64,000 bases of DNA, from the NCBI GenBank assembly GCA_001295905.1, contig LJHT01000105.1, positions 51,289 through 115,288 of the forward strand, in the 5' to 3' direction. Under the pieces are notes generated by a model that was given only the letters and a program-made list of their open reading frames with translations, was not told the DNA's origin and did not search any database. A program made the translations under genes and the position numbers. Of this stretch, positions 1-8,266 are shown piece after piece. Source of the DNA: a beta proteobacterium AAP51. GTDB lineage: Bacteria; Pseudomonadota; Gammaproteobacteria; Burkholderiales; Burkholderiaceae_C. Numbering within the stretch: position 1 is the stretch's first letter; each line of letters opens with the position of its first letter.

Positions 1-194
1 CGCTGCAGCACCGCCAGCACGGCCTGCCGCTCGGCGGCACTGCACTCGGCATCGGCACGCATCACCTCCACCAGCAGCACGGCGGTGGCCAGGTGCAGCC
101 GGTGCAGGGCCGCACCCCCGCCAGGGCCGCCGCCGGGGCCGGCCAGCGGCGGGGCGAGCAAGGTGTCGAACAGGTCTTTCAGCGAACGCAGCAT
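1..194 (-). CDS. TerB-like (tellurite resistance B family) protein, 3' end cut by window edge
   Basis: The frame opens with ATG at 194 on the minus strand and runs off the left edge, so only the first 64 residues are visible. They contain a Gly/Pro-rich linker followed by an all-helical stretch (HRLHLATAVLLVEVMRADAE, then C-S-A-A-E-R). A helix ending in 'E.MRAD' followed by 's..Er' resembles the start of the TerB/DjlA N-terminal domain, a helical, often metal-binding fold of uncertain role. It lies 30 nt downstream of the M20 peptidase and could share its transcript. The family call is from pattern recognition on a fragment only. Confidence 0.55.
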   Translation of the reverse strand, partial: MLRSLKDLFDTLLAPPLAGPGGGPGGGAALHRLHLATAVLLVEVMRADAECSAAERQAVLAVLQ

Positions 195-224
195 GTCGGG
201 CTTGTGCAAGGGGGGTGCAGGGTG

Positions 225-1664
225 TCAGGCAGCGCAGCGTGGCAGCGTGCCCGCCTCTTCGCCCAAGTCCCAGAACAAACCCGTCATCAGCGCCAGGGCT
301 TCGCGCACCACGGGCACCAGCAGGTGTTCGTCGGGCGCGTGCTGGCTGCAGGCGGGGTAGCTGTGCGGCACCCACACCGTGGGCAGGCCCAGGATGTCGG
401 CGAACACCTCGTTGGGCAGGCTGCCGCCCAGGTTGGGCAGCAGCACTGGGGGCCGGCCGGTGCTGCGTTCGATGCTGGCCAGCGTGAAGCGCACCCAGGG
501 GTTGTCGGGGTCCAGCCGGGTGGCGGCCATCAGCGGGCCGACCTCGATGGCCACGTCGGCAAAGCCGTGTGCGGCCAGGTGCGCCGCCAGGTGCTCGTGC
601 AGGCGGCTCACGTCGGTGCCCACCACGTAGCGCATGTGCATCGTGGCCTTGGCCATCGGGGGAATGGCGTTCACCGGGTGCTGCGGGTTGCCGGCCACCA
701 TGGCCAGCACCTCCAGCGTGTTCCACGCGATCACGCGCTCGGCGGGGCTCAGGCCGGGTTCGCCCCAGCAGGCATCGACCGCGGGGTCGCCAGGGTCGCC
801 ACCGAACTGCAGGCCGACCAGCGCGGCGCGCACGTTGGCCGGAATGGGCGGCGGGCGCAGCGCCGGCACGCGGATGACGCCTTGCCCGTCCACCAGGCAG
901 GCGATGGCGTTGGCCAGCACCGTGGCCGGGTTCTTCAGCAGGCCGCCCCAGTTGCCGCTGTGGTGGCCGCCTTCGCGCAGCTTCAGCGTGAGCTCGAAGT
1001 TGACGGTGCCGCGCGAGCCCAGGAAGACCGTGGCGCAGTCGCGCCGCAGGCGCGGGCCGTCGCTGGCGATCAGCACGTCAGCGCGCAAGGCCTGCTGCTG
1101 CCGTGCGCAGAACTCGGCCAGGCCGGGGCTGCCGGCTTCTTCGCCGGTTTCCAGCAGCCACTTCACGTTGAAGCCCAGGCGCCCGCGCTGTTGCAGCACG
1201 GTGGCCAGCGCGGCGATGTTGATGCTGTGCTGGCCCTTGTTGTCGGCCGTGCCGCGGCCGTAGAGGCGTTCGCCTTCCTGGGCCAGCTGCCAGGGGCCCT
1301 GGCCGTGTTTCCAGCTCGCGTCCTGGCCCCGGATGACGTCGCCATGGCCGTAGATCAGCACCGTGGGCAGCGCATCGCCTTCATGCCGCGTGCCGATGAG
1401 GAAGGGGCCGAAGCCGGCCTCGGGGTTGGGGTGCAGCGTGCACGCGAAACCCAGGCGGGCCAGCGTGGGCGCCATCTCGTCGGCCAGGTAGGCGTGCAGC
1501 TGCGGGCCGGCGGCAGGGTCCTGGCTTTCGGTGCGCAGGGCCACGCGGCGGGCCAGGTCTTGCAGGAAGGCGCCGCCGTCGTAGTGCGCCAGCGCCGCCT
1601 GCAGGGCCCGGCTGCGCCCGGCGGCTTCCGTTTCGGCAGGGGGCAGGGCCATGCTGGTGTTCAT
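225..1664 (-). CDS. M20 family metallopeptidase (dipeptidase/deacylase type)
   Basis: 479 residues, normal for M20 dipeptidase-like enzymes. Metal-site motifs are all present: YGHGDV (His107, Asp109), RGTADNKGQ (bridging Asp141) and LLETGEEAGSPG (catalytic Glu175 and metal ligand Glu176). These predict a two-zinc hydrolase acting on small peptides or N-acyl amino acids. No signal peptide is seen, so it should be cytoplasmic. The gene starts 25 nt after the stop of the substrate-binding protein gene, which suggests co-transcription and a job on imported peptides or amino-acid derivatives. The true substrate cannot be told from sequence. Confidence 0.9.
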   Translation of the reverse strand: MNTSMALPPAETEAAGRSRALQAALAHYDGGAFLQDLARRVALRTESQDPAAGPQLHAYLADEMAPTLARLGFACTLHPNPEAGFGPFLIGTRHEGDALPTVLIYGHGDVIRGQDASWKHGQGPWQLAQEGERLYGRGTADNKGQHSINIAALATVLQQRGRLGFNVKWLLETGEEAGSPGLAEFCARQQQALRADVLIASDGPRLRRDCATVFLGSRGTVNFELTLKLREGGHHSGNWGGLLKNPATVLANAIACLVDGQGVIRVPALRPPPIPANVRAALVGLQFGGDPGDPAVDACWGEPGLSPAERVIAWNTLEVLAMVAGNPQHPVNAIPPMAKATMHMRYVVGTDVSRLHEHLAAHLAAHGFADVAIEVGPLMAATRLDPDNPWVRFTLASIERSTGRPPVLLPNLGGSLPNEVFADILGLPTVWVPHSYPACSQHAPDEHLLVPVVREALALMTGLFWDLGEEAGTLPRCAA

Positions 1665-1689
1665 GGCCGGGGCAGGACGCCGGGCGCGC

Positions 1690-2859
1690 TCAAAGCCTGC
1701 AGCCGCGGCCGGGGTCGGCCAGGGCCTTCACCGCGACGCCGCGGAACTCGTTGTTCACGCCTTTCACTTCGCGCAGGTAGATGTCCTGCACCGGGTTGCG
1801 CTGCGGGCTGAGGTTGAACTTGCCGCGCGGGCTGTCGATCACGGCCTTGGCCATGGCGGCCTGCAGGGCCTCGCGCTGCTTGATGTCGCCCTTCACCGCC
1901 TTCAGGCCGGCGCTCAGCATCTGCGCGGCGTCGTAGCCTTGCACCGAGTAGACGTCGGGCTGCGACTTCCACGTCAGCGCATAGGCCTTGCGGAAGGCGT
2001 TGTTGCGCGGCGTGTCCAGGTTGTCGGCGTAGTGCAGCGTGGAAAGAATGCCTTGCGCGCTGGCGCCCTGGGCTTCCAGCGTGCCGTCGGTCACGAAACC
2101 TGAAACCACCATCGGCACGGTCTTCTTGAGGCCGGCGGCGTCGTAGTCCTTCACGAACTTCACGGCACCACCGCCGGCGAAGAAGGCGAACACCACATCG
2201 GGCTTCTGCGCCGCAATCTCGGTGAGCAGGGCCTGGAACTCCACGTTCGGGAAGGGCAGGCTCAGTTCCTTCATCAGCTTGCCGCCACCTTTCTCGAAGC
2301 CTTCGGCAAAGCCTTTCACGGCCTCGTTGCCGGCGGCGTAGTTCCAGGTGATGCTCATCGCACGCTTGTAGCCCTTGCTGGCGGCCACCACGCCGGCGGC
2401 ATAACCCGGCTGCCAATTGCTGAAGCTGCTGCGGAAGATGTTCGGCGCGCACTGCGCGCCGGTCAGCGCATCGGCCCCGGCGTTGGGAATGATCATCAGC
2501 GTGTTGCTTTCGCGTGCGGCGCGCGCCATGGCCAGGGCCACGCCGCTGTGCACGGTGCCCACCAGCACGTCGACCTGGTCGCGCTTGATGAGCTTGTTGA
2601 CGTTGTCGGTGGCCTTGGCGGGGTCGCTTTCGTCGTCCACCTTGAAGTACTGCACTTCGCGGCCGGCGAGCTTGCCGCCCTGTTCCTGCACGTGCAGCTT
2701 GAAGCCTTTTTCGATGGCGTCGCCCAGTGCCGCGAAGGTGCCGGTGGCCGGCAGCATCAGCCCCACCTTGATGGGCGCGCCCTGCGCCAGGGCCGGCCCG
2801 CTGGCCAGGGTGAACAGGGCGCCGGTGGCCAGCGCGGTGAGGAAGGGCTTGAAGCTCAT
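1690..2859 (-). CDS. ABC transporter substrate-binding protein (Leu/Ile/Val-binding family)
   Basis: 389 residues with a Sec signal peptide (FLTALATGALFTLASGPALA, cleavage after AQ near residue 26). The mature part begins IKVGLMLPATGTFAALG, the typical start of the Peripla_BP_6 fold, followed by VDDESDPAKATDNVNKLI and DVLVGTVHSGVALAM. Such proteins bind branched-chain amino acids, amides or aromatic acids in the periplasm and deliver them to an ABC permease. No permease or ATPase gene is in the window, so this is an orphan binding protein or its partners lie elsewhere. The frame stays open far upstream, but the signal peptide fixes the ATG at 2859. It is first in a likely unit with the M20 peptidase. 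Confidence 0.9.
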   Translation of the reverse strand: MSFKPFLTALATGALFTLASGPALAQGAPIKVGLMLPATGTFAALGDAIEKGFKLHVQEQGGKLAGREVQYFKVDDESDPAKATDNVNKLIKRDQVDVLVGTVHSGVALAMARAARESNTLMIIPNAGADALTGAQCAPNIFRSSFSNWQPGYAAGVVAASKGYKRAMSITWNYAAGNEAVKGFAEGFEKGGGKLMKELSLPFPNVEFQALLTEIAAQKPDVVFAFFAGGGAVKFVKDYDAAGLKKTVPMVVSGFVTDGTLEAQGASAQGILSTLHYADNLDTPRNNAFRKAYALTWKSQPDVYSVQGYDAAQMLSAGLKAVKGDIKQREALQAAMAKAVIDSPRGKFNLSPQRNPVQDIYLREVKGVNNEFRGVAVKALADPGRGCRL

Positions 2860-3090
2860 GCAGCGTTTCTCCAGCCGTCCGGACGCGAACGGCGCCCGCG
2901 CAGGATGCCTGCTTGGCCGCAGGCGCGTAAGCGGGGTTTGCCGGATGTGGCGGATTTCACGCCCGGCTCGTGCCGGAAGCGCCCGCGGGCCGTGCCCGGT
3001 GCGGCCCCGGGGCCGCGGCTCAAGTTCACGCCCGCCACGCCCGAAAACAGGCGTGAGGGGCGGCCTGCCGGTGCCGCCCATGCCATACGC

Positions 3091-3120
3091 ACAGAGAAGC
3101 ACAGGGAAGCACAGGGAAGC
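3091..3120 (+). repeat. Three tandem 10-bp repeats covering the ribosome binding site of the HD-GYP gene
   Basis: The decamer ACAGRGAAGC occurs three times head to tail (3091-3100 with A, 3101-3110 and 3111-3120 with G). The last copy carries the GGGA that serves as Shine-Dalgarno about 6 nt before the ATG at 3124. The 10-bp period equals one helical turn. Copy-number change would shift upstream elements without changing the SD spacing. Confidence 0.7.
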
Positions 3121-3123
3121 CAC

Positions 3124-4428
3124 ATGACCAGCACCGTCGCCGTCGAGGAGTTGCGCGTGGGCATGTACATCCACCTCGAAGGGGGCTGGCTGTCTCACCC
3201 GTTTCCTCTGTCGGCCTTCCGCATCTCCTCGGCGGAGGAAATCGCCACCATCCGCGGGCTGGGCCTGGGCCGCGTGCGCTGGGTGCCCGAAAAGAGCGAC
3301 CTGCCGCCCGCCGAAGGCGCGGGTGGCGACGCCCATGCCCTGGCTTCGGCCGCCGCAATCGCCGCAGCGGCGCCGCCCAGCGCCGAGGAACTGGCCGCGC
3401 AGCGGCAGCAGGCCTGGCTGAGCGAGCAGCGTGAAGCCGCCCAGCGCTGCGAACGCCAGTATGGCGAAGCGGCCAAGGTGGTGCGCGAAGTGGCCGAGAA
3501 GCTGCTCAGCCAGCCCAAGGAAGCCGGGCGCACGGCCACGGCACTCACGCGGGCCATGCTCGACAAGATGCTGGCCGCCGAAGACGTGGGCATACGCCTG
3601 GTCAGCGGCGGTGGCGACCGCAACGCGGCCCATGCGCTGAACGTGACGGTGGTGGCGCTGCTCATCGGCCGCACGCTGGGCCTGTCGGATGCCGACATGC
3701 AGGACCTCGGCGTGGGCGCGCTGCTGCACGACGTGGGCAAGGTCGACGTGCCCGACCGCCTGCGCCATGCCGAAGACGGCTTCACCGCGGCCGAGCTGAA
3801 CGGCTACCGCGACCACGTCGCCAAAGGCGTGCTGCAGGGCCACCGCATGGGGCTGAATGCCGGCGCGCTGTCGGTCATCGCGCAGCACCACGAACATGCC
3901 GACGGCAGCGGTTTCCCGATGAAGCTGGGCGCCGACCGCCAGACCCTGTGCGCGCGCATCGTGGCCATCGTCAACCGCTACGACAACCTCTGCAACCCGG
4001 GCGGCCGCGCGCTGGCGCTGACGCCGCACGAGGCGGTGTCGATGATGTTCGCGCAGTCGCGCTCGCGCTTCGACCCGCCCGTGCTCAACGCCTTCATCCG
4101 CATGATGGGCGTGTACCCGGCGGGCTCGCTGGTGCAGCTGACCGACGACCGCTACGCCATGGTGGTGGGCGTGAACTCCAGCCGGCCGCTGAAGCCGCGC
4201 GTGCTGGTGCACGGCGCCGCCGGGCAGCGCCCGGGGCCGCGTGCCGCGGCTGGCGGCGCCGCGCAGATGCTCGACCTGGAATACGAGGCCGATCTCGGCA
4301 TCCGCCGCAGCCTGGCTGCCACCAAGGTGCCGCCGGCGGTGCTGGCCGCGCTGGACCCGCGCCCGCGCGTCAGCTACTACTTCGAGCCGCTGAACGTGGT
4401 GTCGAAACCGGCGGAGCTGGCGGCGTGA
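3124..4428 (+). CDS. HD-GYP domain cyclic-di-GMP phosphodiesterase (DUF3391 N-terminus)
   Basis: 434 residues. The N-terminal 110 or so residues (VEELRVGMYIHL...) match the DUF3391 domain that often precedes HD-GYP. The catalytic domain spans about 150-370, with ALLHDVGKVDVPD (His202-Asp203), RDHVAKG, the HHE..DGSGFP signature (His255-His256) and VNRYDNLCNP. All expected metal ligands are visible. The GYP tripeptide reads GFP, a tolerated variant. It should hydrolyse c-di-GMP to GMP in the cytoplasm. There is no receiver domain or membrane segment, so its input signal is unknown. It overlaps the next gene by 4 nt (GTGA), so the two phosphodiesterase genes are translationally coupled. Confidence 0.92.
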   Translation: MTSTVAVEELRVGMYIHLEGGWLSHPFPLSAFRISSAEEIATIRGLGLGRVRWVPEKSDLPPAEGAGGDAHALASAAAIAAAAPPSAEELAAQRQQAWLSEQREAAQRCERQYGEAAKVVREVAEKLLSQPKEAGRTATALTRAMLDKMLAAEDVGIRLVSGGGDRNAAHALNVTVVALLIGRTLGLSDADMQDLGVGALLHDVGKVDVPDRLRHAEDGFTAAELNGYRDHVAKGVLQGHRMGLNAGALSVIAQHHEHADGSGFPMKLGADRQTLCARIVAIVNRYDNLCNPGGRALALTPHEAVSMMFAQSRSRFDPPVLNAFIRMMGVYPAGSLVQLTDDRYAMVVGVNSSRPLKPRVLVHGAAGQRPGPRAAAGGAAQMLDLEYEADLGIRRSLAATKVPPAVLAALDPRPRVSYYFEPLNVVSKPAELAA

Positions 4429-6551
4429 CGGAAACCTCTGCCTGGGCCGCGCTGCTGGCCGGCATGCCGCATGCCGCCTGGGTGGTGGCCTTGCCCGCTG
4501 CGCAGGTGGTGGCGGCCAACGCCGCCGCTGCCACGCTGCTGGGCAAGCCGGTGGCCGAACTGCTGGGCCAGCCGGCCGATGCGCTGGTGAATTCACCCGA
4601 AGACCACCTCTGGTGGATGGCCGGCGGCAGCCTCGGGCCCCTGCACAGCGACACCGTGGTGGCCACGCCGGCCGGCACGCGCCACGTGAGCCGCAGCCTG
4701 GCTTTGCTGCCGGCGGCCGAGGGTGAAGGCGCAAGCGAAGGCGAGGCTGCCGCCCACGCGCTGGTGATGGTGTGCGACCGCAGCGTCGAGCACCGCGCCG
4801 AACAGGCGCGCGAGGCGGCGCTGGCCGAACTGCAGGCCACGCTGGAAGCCACGGCCGACGGCATTCTCGTCACCGACCCGGCCGGCCGCATGAGCGCCTG
4901 CAACCGCCGCTTCGCCGAGATCTGGGGCCTGCCCACCGAACTGCTGCAGCGCGACGATGACGCCGCCGTGCAGGCCTGGCTGCTGCGCAGCGTGACCGAG
5001 GCTCCCGAGTACACGCGCCGCCTGCAGGCGCTGCGCGAGGCGCCGCAGGCCAGTTCCAGCGACCGGCTGGTGCTGCACAACGGGCAGGTGGTCGAGCGGG
5101 TGTCGCGGCCACTGCTCGTGCGCGGGCGGCCCCAGGGCCGGGTCTGGTCGTTCCGCGACCTCACCGCCAGCGTGGTGGCCGAGGCGCGCATCGAGGAGCT
5201 CTCGCGCAACGACGCCCTCACCGGGCTGCCCAACCGCGCCGCCCTCATCGACAGCGTCGGCGAAGCCACGGCGCAGGCGCGCAGCGGCGGCCAGGCCTAC
5301 GCCTTCCTGCTGGTGGACCTGGACCGCTTCCGCCAGATCAACGACAGCCTGGGCCACGATGTCGGCGACCGGGTGCTGCAGACCGTGGCCCACCGCATCC
5401 AGGCCTGCCTGCGTGCCGACGACGTGCTGGCACGCCTGGGCGGCGACCAGTTCGCGGTGCTCGTGCGCCCGGCCGATGCCAGCGCGGCCGAAGCCACGGC
5501 GCGGCGCATCCTCAACGTGGTGGCCCAGCCTTGCAGCGTGGACGGCGCGCCCTTCACGCTGACCTGCAGCATCGGCATTGCGCTGGCACCTTCGCAGGGT
5601 TCACGCATCGACGACCTGGTGCGCCATGCCGAAGCCGCCATGCGCACCGTGAAGAGCGCCGGCCGCGCGCACTTCAGGCTGCACCAGACGCGCGCCGAAG
5701 GTGACCGCCGCCACAACATGCAGCTCGACCACGCCATGCGCCAGGCGCTGGTGAGCGGGCGTTTCCGCCTGCACTACCAGCCGCAGGTGAACCTGGCCGA
5801 CGGCACGGTGGTGGGCGCCGAGGCCCTGCTGCGCTGGCGCGACCCCGAGATGGGCGAGGTCTCGCCCGCGCAGTTCATACCCGTGGCCGAAGACAGCGGC
5901 TTCATCGTGCCCATCGGCGACTGGGTGCTGGGCCAGGCCGTGCGCCAGGCCGCGCTGTGGTTCCAGCGCGGGCATGCGGTGCCGATCGCGGTGAACGTCT
6001 CGGCGCTGCAGTTCAAGCAGCCGCACTTCGTGGACCGCATCGCCAGCGTGCTGGCCGTCAGCGGCCTGCCACCGCAGCTGCTGGAGCTGGAGGTGACGGA
6101 AAGCATCCTCGTGCACGACGCCGACGAGGCCCTGCACCGCCTGCACGCGCTGGCGCGCCTGGGCGTGAAGATGGCCATCGACGACTTCGGCACCGGCTAT
6201 TCCAGCCTCTCGTACCTGAAGCGCTTTCCCATCGGCAAGCTGAAGATCGACCGCAGCTTCATCAAGGGCCTGCCGGGCGACGAAAGCGACGCCGGCATCG
6301 TGCGCGCCATCCTGCAGATGGCCCGGGCCCTGGGCATGCGGTGCGTTGCCGAAGGGGTGGAGACCGAGCCGCAGCGCCAGTTCCTGCTGACCGAAGGCTG
6401 CGACGAGTTCCAGGGCTGGCTGTACGCGCCGGCGCTGGACAGCCTGAGCTTCGAGCAGCGGCTGACGCACGCGCAGGCCGCCGAGCCGGCGCCCGAACAG
6501 CCGGCGCCCCCGGCCCCGGCGCCGCAACGCCGCATCCGGCTGGTTCGCTAG
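4425..6551 (+). CDS. PAS-GGDEF(degenerate)-EAL protein, probable c-di-GMP phosphodiesterase
   Basis: 708 residues from a GTG start that overlaps the HD-GYP stop. Order: a PAS-like N-terminal region (about 1-120), a second PAS (about 125-250), GGDEF (about 255-420), EAL (about 435-690) and a Pro/Ala tail. The cyclase signature reads GGDQF (339-343): the catalytic Glu is Gln342, so cyclase activity is doubtful. The EAL domain keeps EALLRW (Glu466), VNVSALQF, LELEVTES, DDFGTGYSSL, KIDRSF and EGVET, all residues needed for phosphodiesterase activity. I infer that the protein degrades c-di-GMP, perhaps with the GGDEF half as a GTP-sensing module. An upstream ATG is not available in frame near the junction. 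Confidence 0.88.
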   Translation: MTETSAWAALLAGMPHAAWVVALPAAQVVAANAAAATLLGKPVAELLGQPADALVNSPEDHLWWMAGGSLGPLHSDTVVATPAGTRHVSRSLALLPAAEGEGASEGEAAAHALVMVCDRSVEHRAEQAREAALAELQATLEATADGILVTDPAGRMSACNRRFAEIWGLPTELLQRDDDAAVQAWLLRSVTEAPEYTRRLQALREAPQASSSDRLVLHNGQVVERVSRPLLVRGRPQGRVWSFRDLTASVVAEARIEELSRNDALTGLPNRAALIDSVGEATAQARSGGQAYAFLLVDLDRFRQINDSLGHDVGDRVLQTVAHRIQACLRADDVLARLGGDQFAVLVRPADASAAEATARRILNVVAQPCSVDGAPFTLTCSIGIALAPSQGSRIDDLVRHAEAAMRTVKSAGRAHFRLHQTRAEGDRRHNMQLDHAMRQALVSGRFRLHYQPQVNLADGTVVGAEALLRWRDPEMGEVSPAQFIPVAEDSGFIVPIGDWVLGQAVRQAALWFQRGHAVPIAVNVSALQFKQPHFVDRIASVLAVSGLPPQLLELEVTESILVHDADEALHRLHALARLGVKMAIDDFGTGYSSLSYLKRFPIGKLKIDRSFIKGLPGDESDAGIVRAILQMARALGMRCVAEGVETEPQRQFLLTEGCDEFQGWLYAPALDSLSFEQRLTHAQAAEPAPEQPAPPAPAPQRRIRLVR

Positions 6552-6642
6552 AGGGCGCTGGCCCCCCAAGCGCACCGAGGCGCTTCTGCGGCGGTTGCAC
6601 AATCGGCCCCCGGCCCCATCGGGGCGCTGCCGAGAAGCCGCC

Positions 6643-6936
6643 ATGCTCTACAAGTTCAAGAGTGCCGCCACGGGCGACCTGCTGATGCTGGGCGAGCATG
6701 GCGACGAACTGTTGCGTCTGCTGGGCCGCGAACCCGCGCCGCGCGGCATCATCCAGCGGGCCGACATGCCCGCCGTCAGCGCGGCGCTGCTGGCGGCCAT
6801 CGCCCGTGAAGAAGCCCCGGCCGAAGACGACGAAGAAGGCCGGCCGGCGGTGGCCCTGCGCCAGCGCCTGTGGCCGATGATCGAGATGCTGCGCCGCGCC
6901 CAGGAGGGCGGCGCAGACGTGGTGTGGGGCGTCTGA
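6643..6936 (+). CDS. DUF1840 domain-containing protein
   Basis: 97 residues beginning MLYKFKSAATGDLLML, the characteristic opening of the short DUF1840 proteins found in Beta- and Gammaproteobacteria. The middle has LLGREPAPRGIIQ and the C-terminus LWPMIEMLRRAQ. It is a small acidic cytoplasmic protein of unknown role. An in-frame ATG 48 nt upstream exists, but its extra residues do not look like the family, so the start at 6643 is preferred. It sits 91 nt after the EAL gene and 31 nt before the PEBP gene, so it may share a transcript with the latter. Confidence 0.85.
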   Translation: MLYKFKSAATGDLLMLGEHGDELLRLLGREPAPRGIIQRADMPAVSAALLAAIAREEAPAEDDEEGRPAVALRQRLWPMIEMLRRAQEGGADVVWGV

Positions 6937-6967
6937 ACCCGCCCACCAACCCCAACAGGAGGAAGCG

Positions 6968-7600
6968 ATGAAGCTCTGGAGCGACCACTGGATCAACGGC
7001 GACCCCATCCCGCCGCGTTACGCCGCCGGCAAGCCCGACGGCAGCGGGCAGACCACGTTCAGCGACAACCTCAGCCCGCAGCTGGCCTGGAGCGATCTGC
7101 CCGAGGGCACGGCCTCGCTGGTGCTGATCTGCCACGATTTCGACGTGCCCAGCCGCGGCGACGACGTGAACCAGCCCGGCCGCGAGATCCCGGTGGACCT
7201 GCCCCGCGTCGACTTCTTCCACTGGGTGCTGGTGGACCTGCCGCCCACGTTGAACGGCCTGGCCGAGGGCGAGTTCAGCCGCGGCTTCACCGCACGCGGC
7301 AAGCCCGGCCCCGCCGCGCCGCACGGCGCGCGCCAGGGCCTGAACGACTACACCGCCTGGTTCGCCGGCAACCCCGAGATGGCCGGCCCCTACCACGGCT
7401 ACGACGGCCCTTTCCCGCCCTGGAACGACGCGCTCGTGCACCACTACGTGTTCACGCTCTATGCGCTGAGCGTGCCGCGGCTGCCGGTGGAAGGCAGCTT
7501 CACCGGGCCGCAGGTGCGCGCAGCGCTGGCCGGCCACGTGCTGGGCGCGGCCACCTTCTCGGGCACCTATACGCTGAACGCCCGGCTGCTGGGCGCCTGA
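6968..7600 (+). CDS. YbhB/YbcL family PEBP-like (Raf kinase inhibitor-like) protein
   Basis: 210 residues, preceded by a strong ribosome binding site (AGGAGG, 6 nt before ATG). It opens WSDHWINGDPIPPRYAAG and contains SPQLAWSDLPEGTASLVLIC, DVPSRGDD and FFHWVLVDLPP, the conserved ligand-pocket elements of bacterial PEBP homologues. HHYVFTLYALSV and AGHVLGAATFSGTY complete the fold. No signal peptide is present, as in E. coli YbhB. Family members bind phospholipid head groups or small anions; the biological role is not established. The insert AWFAGNPEMAGPYHGYDGP is typical of the longer family branch. Confidence 0.9.
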   Translation: MKLWSDHWINGDPIPPRYAAGKPDGSGQTTFSDNLSPQLAWSDLPEGTASLVLICHDFDVPSRGDDVNQPGREIPVDLPRVDFFHWVLVDLPPTLNGLAEGEFSRGFTARGKPGPAAPHGARQGLNDYTAWFAGNPEMAGPYHGYDGPFPPWNDALVHHYVFTLYALSVPRLPVEGSFTGPQVRAALAGHVLGAATFSGTYTLNARLLGA

Positions 7601-7616
7601 GGCAGGCCACCCGGAG

Positions 7617-8246
7617 GTGCGCGAACCCACCCACCTGTTCGCGATGCGCCACGGCCGCACGGCCTGGAATGCCGAGGCCCGCGTGCAAGGGCACACCGAT
7701 GTGCCGCTGGACGCCATCGGCCGATGGCAGGCCGAGCGCCTGGCCGATGCCCTGCAGGGCGAGCCGGTTGCGGCCATCTACAGCAGCGACCTGCAGCGCG
7801 CGCTGCACACCGCGCAGCCGCTGGCGCGGCGCCTGGGCCTGCCCTTGCACACCGACGTGCGCCTGCGCGAACGCGCCTTCGGCCGTTTCGAAGGCCACAC
7901 GCATGCGGGTATCGAGGCCACCTGGCCCGAAGAAGCGCAGCGCTGGCGCCGACGCGAGCCCGGTTTCCAGCCCGGCGGCGGCGAGGCGCTCACCACCTTC
8001 TACGCACGTTGCGTGGCCGTGGCCAGCGAACTGGCGGCGGCCCACCCCGGGCAGACCATCGCGCTGGTGGCCCACGGCGGCGTGCTCGACGGCCTGTACC
8101 GCGCCGCCGTGGGCGTGGCGCTGGACGCGCCGCGCAGCTGGCAGTTGGGCAATGCCAGCATCAACCGGCTGCTGTTCAACGGCGAAGGCTTCAGCCTGGT
8201 GGGCTGGAACGACGACGCCCACCTGGCGGGTGCGCCACCCGACTGA
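7617..8246 (+). CDS. Histidine phosphatase family protein (phosphoglycerate mutase-like)
   Basis: 209 residues from a GTG start 16 nt after the PEBP stop. The RHG motif (FAMRHGRTAWN) supplies the phospho-accepting His, YSSDLQRALHTAQ the second Arg, RLRERAFGRFEG the acid/base Glu, and LVAHGGVLDGL the second catalytic His. This is the 2H-phosphatase branch of the cofactor-dependent mutase family, with possible substrates from adenosylcobalamin intermediates to sugar phosphates. An ATG start at the RHG Met would remove the first beta strand, so GTG is preferred even though the GGAG is very close to it. It converges on ruvB with a 20-nt gap. Confidence 0.88.
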   Translation: MREPTHLFAMRHGRTAWNAEARVQGHTDVPLDAIGRWQAERLADALQGEPVAAIYSSDLQRALHTAQPLARRLGLPLHTDVRLRERAFGRFEGHTHAGIEATWPEEAQRWRRREPGFQPGGGEALTTFYARCVAVASELAAAHPGQTIALVAHGGVLDGLYRAAVGVALDAPRSWQLGNASINRLLFNGEGFSLVGWNDDAHLAGAPPD

Positions 8247-8266
8247 AGGCGCTGCGCGCCCGCGGT

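Noticed and set aside
1690..4734. A 1014-codon frame that fuses the substrate-binding protein with an upstream arm
   Set aside because: The arm is antisense to the HD-GYP gene. The signal peptide defines the true start at 2859.
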